Shown: positions 22,010-35,084, counted from the stretch's first letter. The stretch is DNA of 64,000 bases from Tetracladium setigerum (GCA_031472005.1 PZJY01000002.1:62001-126000), one strand, 5' to 3'. A program made the numbers and translations. The notes: generated by a model from the letters alone, not told the origin.

Positions 22010-23010
22010 ATGGGTTCCGTCACTGAAGTTCCTAAGCTCCAATCTTTTCCTGATGGCACTCCTATGGAAACAATTCTTGAAGCCTTGTATCGTGATGGAG
22101 CAGTTGTGATCAAGAATGTTGTTTCGGCCGAGGCGATTGCGGATATCAACCAAGATCTCAAACCTCATATGGAAGCAGATTATAACAGCGGACTCGAAGT
22201 AAGTGAACAAATAGTGCTGTAATTCCTCCATGCTTATCTAACAACACCTTCCAGGTTTTTGCAAAACAGACCAAAACTGTTTGCGGGTTAGCAGGCAAGA
22301 GCCCGCAGCGGTAAAGGCAATCTTGCAGAACAAAACCATTATGGCAACAGTCAGAGACTGCCTCACAGTCACCACATCAAGCTACTGGGGTGATGCACTC
22401 AACACATGCGTTAGTCCTCCGCTCTTGAGCAGTATGTTTGCCGTAAGGGTTGGTCCCGGAAGTGCAAGGCAAGGACTACATCGAGATGATCAGGATCATC
22501 ATGCTACGCACAGGAATCAAGATCCAAGAGAGACTACCAAATTAGGATGCTTTCTTGCTCGTGAGTTTGTCTGCTCTCCCTTGTATTGAATCTTCCTAAT
22601 CAAGTCCCACAGTAACTAAAGTAACTCGCGAGAATGGTGCAACTGAAATCGTTCCCCGTTCGAACATCTGGGATGATGTACGGAAACCTCAGGTCTCAGA
22701 AGTTACATACGGAGAGATGGATCCCGGTGATGCCTGTTTATGCGTGGGCAATACATATCACGGAGCAGGAGGGAATGTCACAACAGATGATTTTCGAAGC
22801 GTAATTGTTACATTATTCTGCAAGGGGATGTACAGAGCGGAGGAGAACCAGTTCTTGGCCGTGGATAGGGAGACTGTCAAGAAAATGGATCATGATGTGC
22901 AAGACTTGTTGGGCTGGAAGGCGAGTGCACCGTTTTGTGGGTGGCATGAATTTGGTGATCCGAGTAGGCTGATCAGAGAGAATCACGGAGTTGCAAGGGA
23001 TTTGTTTTGA
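22010..23010 (+). CDS. Phytanoyl-CoA dioxygenase-like 2-oxoglutarate oxygenase, one apparent frameshift
   Basis: Three exons (22010-22198, 22255-22560, 22613-23010). With one base restored the product is 297 aa. Members of this Fe(II)/2-oxoglutarate family hydroxylate acyl-CoAs or secondary metabolites. Visible are the N-terminal LYRDGAVVIKNVVS, the iron-binding H-x-D in LHRDDQDHH and the distal histidine in GDACLCVGNTYHGAGGN. In exon 2 the frame runs KTVCGLAGKSP and then meets TAA within 20 nt, while AAVKAILQNK continues one frame away. Loss of one C from the C run at 22302-22304 explains it. Otherwise the gene looks intact. Context with a regulator and a permease hints at a small metabolic group. 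Confidence 0.8.
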
Positions 23011-23651
23011 TGGAACTGGTTTTGATGAAAGCGGAGGTTGTTCCTTTAATGAAGTATGACTATAGACGAAACAATAGAAAGTGTCTTCAATCTTGTCCAT
23101 TCGTGGTGGTTTGGTTTCTCTTCCCGAGCATATTAAAGCCAGATGAGAGGCAGATTTCCTCTTTTCGAGGAATCGAGGGACCCTCTCGTTGTTTTGATCC
23201 AAATGAGTGCAAAAGCTGAATATCAATGCGACCCCGCGGGTTGTCTTGGCCACATGTTTAGTGGCGGGAACAACACCCAATTCCGGACAGGACAGCTTGC
23301 GGCGGCGGCTGGATCTGGCGAAAGTATGCAGTGGATGGAATGATCACGTGGTAACTACTTCTCTGCAGGTCCCCAATTTTGTATCACCAGATTCTTTGTT
23401 CTGGATCATTTCCAGTCAGAGAGTTGTTCTGCTAGCCTGAACCGAGGGATTGGAACCTTTACAACTTCCCGATATCTTGATATCGCGATGCCGCCGCGCT
23501 ATCTGAGTTATCTGAGCTATCAGAGCTGTACCCCAGAGTTCCCAAGTGGAACCTGGCTTGCCCGAGTCAGCAAGTCCATGCGAGAGTTTATCTTCACCCA
23601 TGATCAGTCACAACGACCAAAGCCCTTGGCATCTGATAGCAACGACGAAAA
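23011..23651. other. Intergenic spacer
   Basis: This is the promoter region of the permease. No gene is seen. Confidence 0.45.
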
Positions 23652-25592
23652 ATGACTTTGTCTTCAACGTCGAGCGATATTTATAAGGGACCATCAGACC
23701 GATCAACCAGCTCTTCCCTTCCTCTCGTCATAGACATAGACGTCCAATATCCAGACCAGGCGCTCACATCCGCCAGCATGGTTGAAGCTCAAGCGTCCAA
23801 GCCAACCCCATACCACATATCAGAGGCCGAGTCTGGCGAGACTCTCTCCGCCGATGAGATTCAGCTTCGTGCCCAAGGGCACAAGGGGGAGCTTCCTCGT
23901 CAGTTCTCTGCATTTGCTATGCTAGCCGTTGCGTTTTCAATTACCAATTCGTGGATTGGATACTCCGCGGCATTCATTACTCCTTTATTCGATGGGGGCG
24001 GACCTACCGTTTTCTGGGGACTTATTGTAGCTGCGTTTGCTTGTTCTTGTATCAGTAAGTCACATAGAAGACCTGAATATTCCACGTCAAAGACTGATTG
24101 GACGCAAAGCTGCTGGCATGGCTGAATTGGCTTCTGCCTACCCCTCCACAGGAGGACAATACCATTTTGCATTTATGGTATCTGCCCCAAAGTCTCGGGC
24201 TTTCACTGCTTTTGTCATGGGCTGGCTCAGTGTTCTGGCATGGGTTTTGACGACCACATCCGCCGCTATATTTTGTGGTGAGTCAAGAAAATTGGTCAAG
24301 AATTATGGAATCTTTGATGTTGACCCCTCACAGCACAAGTTGTTGGAGCATTGGCTACTTTTTACCACGAAGATTTCGTTCCTCAGCGATGGCAAATTTA
24401 CCTCATATTCATCGTGATCATGTTGCTTTGTATCATCATCGTTGTTGCACTACCAACACTTCTCCCTAAGGGAGAGATTATGTTTTTCTTGGCAAGCGTG
24501 GTGGGATTTGTTTTCTTCTTCATTGCTGTCTTGGCTACTAGCAAGACAAAACAGTCAGCTCGCACTGTCTTCATAACGTTCACGAATCTATCTGGGTGGA
24601 ATGATGGCACCGCCTTCATGCTAGGAGTCGGCTCCGCAATGTACAGCTTTGTCGCTACCGATACGGCTACTCATCTTGCCGAGGTACGTTGTTTCGGACA
24701 GTCTCACAAATAGCGTTTATTGATATGACTAGGAAATTCCCAATCCCGGGCGCAATGTTCCCCGCGTCATGGGGCTCACAATGATCATTGGAATCTGTAC
24801 GTCAGTTCCCTGGACGCTTGCATTTCTCTTCTCGAGCAACGACCTCGACGCAGTCGGCGCATCCTCGCTTCCCATTTATGAGATCTATCGACAAGCTTTG
24901 GACTCAAGCGCCGGAGCGACCTTCTTTGTTTGTTGGTTGTTGTTCGTGTATTTTGGAGCGACTGTCGCATGCGTCGCTACTGCTGGTCGTTTGACTTGGG
25001 CTTTTGCCCGTGACAACGGGCTTCCATTTTCTAAAGCTCTTGCAATTGTACACCCATCTCTCCAGGTTCCAGCATATGCGACCTATGCTTCGGGCGGGCT
25101 TTCAATCATCTACGGAGTTATTTATGTTGCATCTACGACCGCCTTCAACTCCATCATTTCGATGTGTATCCTTTCCCTCAATGTAACCTATGTCATCCCA
25201 CAAGCCATTGTTTTGTACCGTGGACGAGAGAAGGTCTTGCCAAAACGATACCTCAATCTAGGACCAATTCTCGGACCCTTCTGCAACGCCTTTTCTACTC
25301 TATGGATTGCCATGTATACAGTTCTTTTCTGTCTCCCAGCATTCCTCCCAGTCACGGTGGACTCTATGAATTACGTCAGTGTAGTGGTTACCGGAATCGT
25401 AGTGGCAATTGCTTTGTTCTGGGTAGGCGGCAAGAGAAACGTTTTCGTTGGACCGGTTAGTACCATTAGGACTTTCATCGCAACTTGTTGGATTCTACTG
25501 ACTTCTCCTAGGATGTATGTATTGATGGAGCCGATGTTTCCACACAGGAAGAGGCTGTGACACCCCCAAAGTCAGACAGTATTACTGGTTGA
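23652..25592 (+). CDS. APC-superfamily permease (amino acid/choline/GABA type)
   Basis: Five exons (23652-24054, 24110-24277, 24334-24683, 24733-25455, 25512-25592) give 574 aa. The N-terminal cytosolic part ends in RQFSAFAMLAVAFSITNSW, the first-helix signature of the fungal ACT/HNM1 group. MAELASAYPSTGGQYH is the family hallmark in the second to third helix, and EIPNPGRNVPRVM follows helix 6-7. About 12 helices are visible. I place the stop at 25592, using an intron 25456-25511 (GTTAGT to CTCCTAG). That gives the usual FVGP-acidic tail rather than a read-through end at 25560. The substrate (amino acid, GABA or choline) is not decidable. No frameshift is seen. Confidence 0.88.
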
Positions 25593-28500
25593 AGTAAGGA
25601 GAATATGAAGTGTATATAATGTATAAACTTGGAATATCTGATCACTGCTTGGTCTATAGGAAGTTCGTAAGATAGGTTTTTCTCTTGATCATACCGAAAT
25701 TGAATCGCAAAGAGTCAATGGCCCTTGCAGGCTGATCAAAAAAATTCGCTGATTGGTTCTTATGCATTATCAACATGAATTTGAGTTGTTAGCGAACAAA
25801 TGTTTTTCGAGAGTAAGAATTAAAGAATAGACTAATAATTTTATTACTTTGTAATACAGCCAAATCTGTTTTGCGGTTTGAATGGTGTTAATTCTGTTCC
25901 AGGCAAATCTACAGTACTCTACCAAAAATATGCACGTGACTGTGCCAAGACTCTTTTTGAGTTCGGCATTCTCGGGCCTGTAGTACTGTACTTTACCTTC
26001 ACACAATTCCTCGACAATCATTTCTGCAAGACTTTTTCCTCATCTGTTATACATAGCGCGAGTCCGCGCGAAGCGTCCGTGTCTTCGGTTCCCTCCTACT
26101 TGACACCGAAAGCTCATATCCCCCGTGTGCAAGATCCTTCCAAAGCCCCATCTGAATTCGTCCCAAATAATACCACCGAATCCCTTCTGCCTCGTTGGGC
26201 CTCCAATCGTTACTACAATAATCCCGAAGAGCCTTCAAATTTACAAAATTTTCCTCAAAAACGTCTACCCAGAGCCGCCGGCGAAGCAGTTCGCTCTTGT
26301 CCACACACGGGCCGATGGAGGGCACCTGAACCCGCGGAAGGAAATGGTGGTAATCTCGTCGCAGGACAATACATCAAGTCGGGTTGCAAAATGGGAAAAT
26401 AAGTGCGCCTGGGAGACGAGTCTTGTTCTTCTCGAGTTGCCACGACGAGCACGTCGATAATGCTGCATACTCCTTACTAGCTCATCGAGGATACACGAGG
26501 ATACACGAGGAATGATGCTTACGTGGTGGTGGGGGGGGGGCGGGTCCCTCGCTTTACTGCACTTGGTCACCCTCGACTCTAGGGAATTAACGTCTGCCAT
26601 ACTCTCTCTTAGGATGCGAAATGTCCAGCCATTCTGGGATCTTTGATTAACTCACTGACAGGTCGTCGGCTTTCTACAAATGGAACACGACACGACGAAA
26701 TCTGCATGCCCTTCAAGCCCCCATCCGTCCAAGAATTGGCCGAACATGAATCCGGACAATTCAATGGCGAGGTAGACTCCAAGTTTTGGGTCGTATCAAG
26801 TTCTGGAGGGTCCAACGACTTGACGAGACTGTGGGGTCACTTCTGAATTCTGAATACTGGAACACGCTAGAGTCGCCATATGCAGGAATTGATGGTTCTT
26901 CGGTATGGCATGTAAGGATGACTGCTAGACGATAGGTACAGATCTCCTATGTTCTGCTGCTCTTGGGCTACATGGTCTTCCACCGAAGGTGGTGGTGGTT
27001 TGAGACTCTGCAAGGAGCTGTTGTGTTTGTTTTCGCTCTCACACCATCTTCTTCTTGTGTTCTTTTTTTGATATCCCTTTGCCTGCCACATCAAGTGATT
27101 ATTGGAACTTTGAATAAAGTTGCAATCATTTGAGAGTTGTTTTGATAATCGATGCCTCTTTACTTTGTGAGTACTTTGAATGATGTCTTCATTCAGTATT
27201 GTCATGATTTTGCTGGAACAACCCAGGACGGAGCGAAATCCTGAGTAAGCACTGACAGCGTAGAACTAAATGAATCCCAGTTCGGCTTATCTTTTCTGGG
27301 CTCAGGAGTTTACTCTCCCAAGTCAAAATTGGCTTGGTTAGTTCTCCAGCTTTTTCCTCGTCACAAGTCCCAAGAAGGACGAGACGATGCCCAGTCTCTA
27401 TGCACTTATCCATCGCGCTTTCTTCCCATGGTCCTGGGACATGTTCATTTATGCTATTCTCTATTTTCCACGGACTGTACATTCACACGAGGATCCTTTT
27501 TGGCTAATTTACGCAAGCGATTTGGCAACAACGACTGGCCAGCGACTTCGATATCTTCCTCTTTTTCAATGTTCTGTAAAAAGTATATTCATGCAGTATA
27601 GCTGTGTGGCATTCGAAATTATTACTGCTGTCATAATAAAACAAGCACCCTCGTCTGCCCGATTTGGGACCGTCGTGTGACGAATTATGTGCTATTGAGT
27701 GGAGCACTCCGCTCAATCTGTTAGTCGCAGGCTTGGTGCAGGTCTTAAGTTGTCCCACTTATAGGGACACGAGCATTATGGGTTTTGTATACTAAACCGG
27801 AAGTGAATTGGACAAAAAGCAGAATCTATCTCATGATATGATTCCAGACTTTCCAGTGGTATCGAAATCTGCGTTATTGAGCCAAGAGAAACCATCCATT
27901 TCAATTGATCAGATTTAGAGGTCTTCTAGGTCGGTTCTAGTTTCTGTCGCAGATATCAAAAACCATTTTCTTTCTTGATTATTTGTTTCATCTGAAGTTT
28001 CATGATTCGATTGTCAGTCGAGATGAAGCGATAGGCTAAGGAATATATTCCCTGCTCCCACTTCCCCGCAATGCAGATCCAATGAGGCCATCGTTCATGA
28101 TGCCAGGACTTCATGAGCACGAGGGGAATCTTAAATCACCCCGGGAAAGATCATCCACTTCCAACTCAGCCTAAAACCCCCATCGCAATTACCCGCTCCA
28201 GGCTTTCTATTCATCCAATATGTTGGACATCCCATTTGTGCGGCGCGAAGCCACTTCCCAGCCAATGCCATTCACTTCGTCTTTTGCCTGAACATTTAGC
28301 CAATTGCTAGAGTGCAACCCCAGACTTCGGGAGTTGTGTTGAGCCTGAATCACCCCGCTTTAACGATGGGCGCCACGACTCACGGATCGGAGAATTTACG
28401 AGTGGATATCGAAGCCTGTTCCTCACGAACCAACGAGCTCTCAGGTGCATCGGTCATTGAATAAAAGCATGGATGTGATGTATATCGTTGACGCTTCCAC

Positions 28501-28718
28501 TCTTACGAGCAGGGAAATAATTGCGGGCCGAATCCATGTAAATGCAACTCGGAATCATGGCGAATCAAACACCATTAATGAATTTGTTTTATCGTTTGCA
28601 GAATATATAAGAGCCTCTCTCCATCCAGCTACTCTGCGGAGTTCACCAAGAGATCATCCACGCGCTCAGCGAACCACAATAGCTTCATTACCTTGGCCAA
28701 TACTCTCTGTTCGACAAG
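25593..28718. other. 3.1-kb gene-poor interval
   Basis: Several frames of 60-170 codons exist on both strands (for example 26125-26460 plus and 27189-27482 minus), but none shows a domain or joins to others. It contains a G10 run at 26531-26540 and a short AGGATACACG repeat near 26486. Confidence 0.4.
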
Positions 28719-30695
28719 ATGGTTTTCGGTCTCAAGGGCGCTGGCGAGAAGACTCAGCAGCAGCGCGATGTTGCAGTTGCAGAGACGCCCAAATTCGAGC
28801 ATGTTACCTGGTACTCTAATCCGGGTCTTCGAAAGTTGTACTTCTGGTGTTCCATTCTCTGTATGGCTTCTGCGACAACTGGTTACGATGGGTAATATTC
28901 CAACTGTTGGGGTTATTACTGTGCTAACATCTATGTTTAGAATGCTCTTGAATACATCTCAGATGATTGATAAATGGCAAGAATACTTCAATACACCCAA
29001 AGGCGCTATACTTGGTCTCATGAACTCGATCTACATGATCGGAAGTCTCTGTTCCTACCCATTGGTGTAAGTCATCCCCATCAAAGCAAATGGCATCTTC
29101 TCACGCAAGGGTAGTCCATTCATGGCGGATCTTTGGGTAGAAAAATACCTATTGCCATTGGCTGTGTTTTGATGATCATTGGAGCTGTTGTCGGAGCTCT
29201 TTCGAACAATTTAGCGATGTACATCGTAGCCCGCTTTATCATGGGTTTTGGAAATGCCTTGGCCCAATTGTCATCTCCAGTCTTACTTACAGAAATCTGC
29301 CATCCACAACATCGCGCCAGAGTTACATCCATCTACAATTGCTTGTGGAACGTCGGTGCACTCTGTACGCATGCACCCTCCTTCGTCCATGAAAATTGCG
29401 TGGCTAATGTTTTGCAGTCGTGTCCTGGCTCGCGTGGGGCACAATGCAAGCTCATAATGACTGGTCGTGGAGATCGCTCACCCTTCTACAAGGCTTCCCA
29501 TCGGTCATCCAGCTTACTTTTATCTACTGTTAGTTGCTCTCCAAAGAAGCAGAGAAAACATTACAATTTGCTAATGAAATTCTAGGGGTACCGGAATCTC
29601 CAAGATGGTTGATCTCTAAAGAGCGTTACGATGAGGCACTTGACACTCTTGCATATTACCACGCAAATGGGAACCGCGAGAATGTCACGGTCCAATTTGA
29701 GTGGCAGGAAATTAAAGAAACTCTCGCACTTGAATTCGCAGCCAAAAAATCAAGCAGCTACTTGGATTTCTTCAGGACTAAGGGAAACAGATATCGCCTC
29801 AGTCTCCTGATTGCTCTTGGTGTCATTTCGCAGTACAGTGGTAACGCCGTCATTTCGAACTACAGCAACCTAGTGTATGATGAAGCGGGAATCAAAAGCC
29901 AAAACCAGAAGATTCCTCTTGATGGTGGGCGTACCTTACTCAGTTTGATTGTGAGTATAGTCGCCGCCATGTTTGTTGATCGTGTTGGACGAAGACCTCT
30001 TTTCCTTATCTCCACCCTTGGAATGCTGCTCTTCTTCGCGGCGTGGACTGTCACTGCTTCTCAATTCGAGAAAACAAAGGACGTCAAAACTTCAGGATAT
30101 CCTCAAATTGTGTGATTTGGTTGCATGGTATTTGTTATGTAAGTGTTGTCTTAAACCCTTCAGTACGTTCTTGACCAGCCCTAATATCACTTTCAGTCGC
30201 TCGCTTGGTCTGGTCTACTTGTGGCTTATTCTCTTGAAATTCTGCCTTACCGACTGAGAGCAAAGGGTCTCATGATCATGAATTTGACGGTGCAAGCCGT
30301 GCTTGTCCTTGGAGCGTAGGTGACTAAGTTCCAGCACACATGAGTAGAAGACTAAAGCTGTACAGACAAACCAATCCTATCGCATGGGAGGAGTTGCCAC
30401 ATAAATGGATTCTCTCTATGATCTATACCGTTAGTGCTATGCCATTTTTCCTGCGCCACCAGCTAATTTTAAATAGATCTGGATCGCCATCGAGCTTGTC
30501 TTCGTCTATCTGTACTTTATCGAAACCCGCGGGCCAACGCTGGAAGAGCTTGCAAAGCTTTTCGATGGTGACGATGCTGTTGGACACGTCGATATCAACC
30601 AAATCGAGAAGGAGGTTCACCACGCTGACCATGTCTCTGAAATCAATGATGACAGCGACAAGCGTGCTCCCCAACCCACAACTAGCGCGTTGTAA
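28719..30695 (+). CDS. MFS sugar (lactose permease-like) transporter, two apparent frameshifts
   Basis: Eight exons: 28719-28891, 28941-29066, 29115-29364, 29418-29528, 29586-30138, 30197-30315, 30366-30429 and 30477-30695. With two bases restored they give 538 aa, normal for the family. Sugar-porter landmarks are GYDG, NTPKGAILGLMNSIYMIGS, the GRK loop after helix 2, VPESPRWLISKERYDEAL (PESPRW), VDRVGRRPLF and the exit motif YFIETRGPTLEELAK. Frame jumps occur in the ADLW-GRK loop (GGG at 29135-29137) and just before IWLHGICY (30107-30113). Both are one-base losses. Between them the protein is free of stops. It imports a mono- or disaccharide; which one is not evident. Confidence 0.8.
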
Positions 30696-31320
30696 TTTCT
30701 GTGGAATGAAGCAGCCCAACAAAGTTGTTTTTGATTCTTGCTGCCTCCAAGGAGGTTTGCGACTTGTTTTCATTCTTGCTAGAATACCACACTCGCTTCA
30801 AGTCAATATGACATAATATGAAATGAAATTTTACTTCTTTCAACTCTCAGCAGACTAATATTAATTGCCGGCATCCACATTCATTTAGTTGGTCTTCTGA
30901 GCGCCTCTTCTTTCCCATATTCCCCGATCCTTGTAAATACATGCATGAAATGCAACTGTAGCGCCTTCTAATTCAGCCTGAATAAGCGCAAACAGCCGCT
31001 CATGAGCCGAGGGTATTCGAATTCCAGCTGTCTCAACATCAGCAAGCATCTTCTGTTTTCAAGGGAAACACACGATATCGACATTTTGGATTATTTGAAG
31101 TCGTAAGATCCGAGAATTAACACTACCTTCGTACCTACAAAGTCCAGTGAATAAGCCGAAAAATGTGTCGTTGCTAACTATGTGAGTCACGAGCAAGCGG
31201 CTGAGGACAGTTCTCCTTTATTCGCGACCACGTCAAGCACTTCTTTTAGTAAAGAAGACCCATCCCCAAGCTTTAAATATATTGCGCATGCCAATATTAC
31301 AACAATTCTAAAGCGTTACG
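30696..31320. other. Intergenic spacer
   Basis: This is the promoter of the Hsp70-like gene, with an AT-rich TTTAAATATATTG about 45 bp before the ATG. No gene is seen. Confidence 0.45.
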
Positions 31321-33269
31321 ATGCTGAGAAGTAGTAAAGTTTTACTAGGCTGTGGCACTCTGGCTGCACTTGTTGCGGTTGTACTCCACATTTTCCATCC
31401 CCAAATTGTCTCGACTATGGAAGCGCAGAAAATCATCCGACCAGCCGAGCTTGGTTTCCACGGATATGGAGGGGAAGAGGGACCAGGTAAGTAATGGTGA
31501 TTCCAATCTCTTGCCCCTGCTCTTCTCGGCTGATCGTGATTGTTCAAAAGTAATTGGCATTGACCTTGGACCATCCTATTCTCGCGTGGGGATTTTCCGG
31601 GGAGACAGATTTGAGCCTATTCCAGATTCACGCGGCCGATTGGAAACGCCATCCTACGTATCGTTCTTCAACGATGCAATTCTGGTTGGAGAAGAAGCAA
31701 AGGCGATGGCAACACACAATCCGAACAAGACATTCCATGATATCAGGTACTGTACATCATTGTCGAGACTTTACCCAGTTGCCGACCTAACACCTTTTTA
31801 GGAATCTTCTCGGTCGACAAGCTAGCGACACATCCTTCAGAAAGAACCACCCACATCTTGACCTGGTGGAACTTCATGGAAATCCTCTGGCCATTCAAGT
31901 TCAGGTCAATGGAAACCCGAAAGTAATCACCGCTCAGGAGATTCTTGCTCAGCTCATTGCCAAATTGAAGACCGACGCCGAATTATACTTCGAACTGCCA
32001 ATTAAGTTTGCTGTAGCTACTGTTCCTGCAAGCTTCGACGATCTGCAGCGAGAATTCATGAAAAAAGCAGGCTTTCTCGCTGGTTTGGAGATAATACGTC
32101 TTGTCAATGAGCCGACCGCGACTGGAATTGCCCAAAAACTCGAAAATGAGATGGGCGCCTATGATGAATGGAAGGTTCTCTTCTACAATATGGATGAGGC
32201 TAATTTTGATGTAACAATCAGTCTCGTCGAGCAGGGGATATACGAGATTCTCTCCACAAGTTCTGTTTCCGCCAAGAGTAAACACAATATTTGTGGAGTA
32301 GACTTTGCAACCGCACTTCTTGATCACATCGTATCTGTGTATGATGACCAAAATGCAGCGGATATTGCTGCTGATCCCGGGGCAATGGGGAGATTGAGAT
32401 TTGAGGTTGACGTTGCAGAAAGACAGCTCTCCTTGAACCGTTCCGCAACTATCACTATTCAATCGCGTCGCGACGTCTCCAATTTCACGTTTGATATTTC
32501 GCCAGATCAATACAAGCAGATCATCAAGACAGCCTTCCAGAAGACCGTTATCACTCTGGATAAAGCACTCAGGGACGCAGGGGTTCACAAACCAGACCTT
32601 GATGCTATGGTGTTAACTGGAGAACCCGCACTCGTTGCAAAGATGAAGCCATTTCTGGTGGACCATCTTGGCGCGGCCAAGGTCATTGAAAATATTCCCA
32701 CAGATGAAACTTTCGTCAGAGGTGCTGCTGCCACGGCCAAATTATTATCGGATCCAGGGGATATCATCGGCATGCTGGAGGTAAATGTATTGGGATTTGG
32801 TTTCGAGACTGCTGGGGGTCTCTTCCAGAGGGTGATTCCACGAAATTACATTATCCCGATACGAAGGACAGTGAACATTACTACTGTCACTAACAATCAA
32901 TCGAAGATCATTCTTCGCATCTTCGAAGGCGAAAGAATGTTCACCAGGAACAATAGGCTTATTGGAACAATTGAAATGGATGGAATAACTGATGCCCTTG
33001 CTGGAGTTCCAGAATTTGAGGTCTTGTTTGAGCTCGACGGTGAGAGAATGCTAACGGTGGTTTTGGAAGATCGCAGCACGGGGAAGCGAAAGGTATTGCC
33101 AGTTGAACCTGGATTGTATACACCTTACACTGAGGTTGAAGGAGTACTCATTGATGCAGAGGAGAATGCCATCGAAGATGAGACTAACAGAGAGGTGGCA
33201 ATGCAAGTACTCAGAGAAGACAACGGGAATAGTTTTCATTCGAGTGTGGATGTCAAGGTCGACAATTAG
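31321..33269 (+). CDS. Divergent Hsp70-like protein with degraded ATPase motifs
   Basis: Three exons (31321-31486, 31551-31746, 31802-33269) give 609 aa. An N-terminal hydrophobic segment (residues about 8-28) predicts membrane insertion or ER entry. The Hsp70 fold is clear from VIGIDLGPSYSRVGIF (56-71), NEPTATGIA (223-231) and the substrate-binding region with NVLGFGFETAGGLFQRVIPR. However, the phosphate-2 loop, normally DLGGGTFDV, reads NMDEANFDV (250-258), and the adenosine motif GGSTRIP is replaced by GEPALVAK. The C-terminal lid is short and no HDEL/KDEL retention signal is present. ATP hydrolysis is therefore unlikely, and it may be a pseudo-chaperone. The frame is intact over 1.8 kb, so it is not a pseudogene by that test. 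Confidence 0.8.
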
Positions 33270-33722
33270 ATCACTTCTCAATGGATTTTTTACTGATTTC
33301 AACATCTTAACCCGAGACAGAGCTGGACAAAGGTGCAAATATAAATGTGTTGTACATTAACTTGAAGCTTCTTCGGTCATTCCAGCCTGTTGAATAGGTA
33401 TGCACGAGCAGCGCTTGTTTAGGAATACACCACCTTGGCGGAAATTGTTAGAGTCAACATATCGAATACAGCTTATATTTGAAGGCCAACCATTTCAACT
33501 TGTCCTAGCAGGCATCGTTAATAATGCTATTTCTCGTTCCGTCTTTTCTTTTGCACCCCTTCCAATATTGAGCCCCCGTATCGTCATTCCGGAACAAACT
33601 AGTTCAGCGACATGATCTGATGGACGGCGAGATCTAGTAACAACCCAAATGCTCCAGTGGTATATAAATTTATTATTGCTGGTATTCAGTACGTAATCTC
33701 ATTATAAACATCCGTTAGGTTT
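33270..33722. other. Convergent intergenic spacer
   Basis: This is the 3' flank of the Hsp70-like gene and of the PTH11-like gene. Nothing else is seen. Confidence 0.5.
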
Positions 33723-35084
33723 TCATGTCTTCCCGTCCCTTCTCTCATCATATCTTGTGATCTCCACGGTCGTGCTGGTCAATATGCCCTTGGTATCGTC
33801 GTCACCCTCGCTCCTCCGCCCTCCGACAGCACCCGTTCCTACTGCTAGAGTCTGCAACCCAATGGAGTCTTCATAGCTGTTTGTCTCCTTGCCATCCACA
33901 CTTCGCATATATCCGCCGTGGTCTCTGCTCAACCCAAAATTGTTACTCTGGTTGGTACGTACGTTTGAGCCGCTTTGGAAGTATCGATTTGCTGACCCGG
34001 CGCCTTGGAAGCCATATCCTGTGCGCGCCGCACTTTTGTCGCGCAAAGAGGTGAACAGAGGCCGCCAGGTGGAGGCAGACATACAGCAGATAGCTATAGC
34101 CGGCTCAATCATTGCCCAGATGGACACGTTCTAAATAATAAAGGGTAATAATCAGCAATGAGCTCACACATCTTTACGAAATATCTCGCTAGTACGAGGA
34201 TGACCTTACCGCGGTAGCAAACATGAAGTCTTCTGTGAGAGACACATCGATAATATATTTGATACGGACAATGACACTAAGTCCAGCACTGATGGGATTA
34301 GTACAATCGACAGTTGGACGCGAAAAGGAACGTACACAATGCCCACACAGAGTAAGATCCCCACCATTATCTTTGCCTTTCGATTCATCTGCAAGTTCCA
34401 CAAAACACAGATGGGCAAAACACCAAACAAAATGTCGGCCGTTGCTGAAGCAGCAGAATAAGCGATCGACAATGCCTGGACCTGAGGAGCTGGAAGGCAT
34501 CTCCCTGGCAAGCCGGAGAACTGAAGCCAGAAATACTTGATCGGTTTGCATTGGAAGATTGTGTAGAACAAATTCATCACTGTTGCAAGTGTGATCAGGA
34601 TCATCGTTATACGAATCGCCCAAATGAAACTCTTTTGTACCATGATTCGCAAGATGAAGAAGCCGATCGAGAGACGCATCAAAAGGGCAGTAAGGATGTA
34701 GAGGATCTCTCCCCAAAAGAAATACTGTTCTGGTCAACTCTACAATTCAGGAAAAAGATATCAATCTTCTTACATGCATGGCAATTGGAATATCGACTTG
34801 GTCGATATCCTTATTGCGCTGGCCATTTCCGTGGATCGTTGATTCCAGAGATATGACCGCGTAGATAGTAAAGCTCACCTGAGGTCTGTTAGAGATTCCT
34901 TACTGGGACAGTTTTCGAAGCGACTTACTTGACTGGCGACGAAGAGCCAATCTTCAATTTTCCAAACCTTTGTCAAGAACACCCGAGTATATATTCGTAC
35001 AGCAAAAAAGACCCAAGTCAAACAGATTGAGACAATGCTCGTGGTTAGTAGAGCGGGGCCATTACCCTGTGTTGTGTAACCCAT
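33723..35084 (-). CDS. PTH11/rhodopsin-like seven-helix membrane protein
   Basis: Five exons (34929-35084, 34774-34878, 34336-34724, 34210-34288, 33723-34130) give 378 aa. The pattern is that of the large fungal rhodopsin-domain (SAT4/PTH11-like) family: RIYTRVFLTKVWKIEDWLF after helix 1, a conserved Cys-containing FYTIFQCKPIKYFW loop, ADILFGVLPICVLWNLQM in helix 5 and a final IWAMIEPAIAICCMSASTWRPLF. The cytoplasmic tail of about 110 residues is Gly/Ser-rich. The family is abundant in plant-associated ascomycetes. One member is a surface-sensing receptor of rice blast, but most have no known role. No extracellular CFEM domain is present. Confidence 0.83.

Noticed and set aside
24733..25560. 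Read-through end of the APC permease at 25560
   Set aside because: A good intron (25456-25511) gives the usual FVGP-acidic tail and a stop at 25592.
26125..26460. 111-codon plus-strand frame with a basic C-terminus
   Set aside because: A competing frame overlaps it, no domain can be named and no flanking exon fits; I leave it as unannotated.
29060..29120. Alternative donor (TTG then GTGTAA) that would avoid the first frameshift of the sugar transporter
   Set aside because: It keeps a frame but replaces the conserved ADLWGRK loop with a non-family sequence; a missing base fits better.
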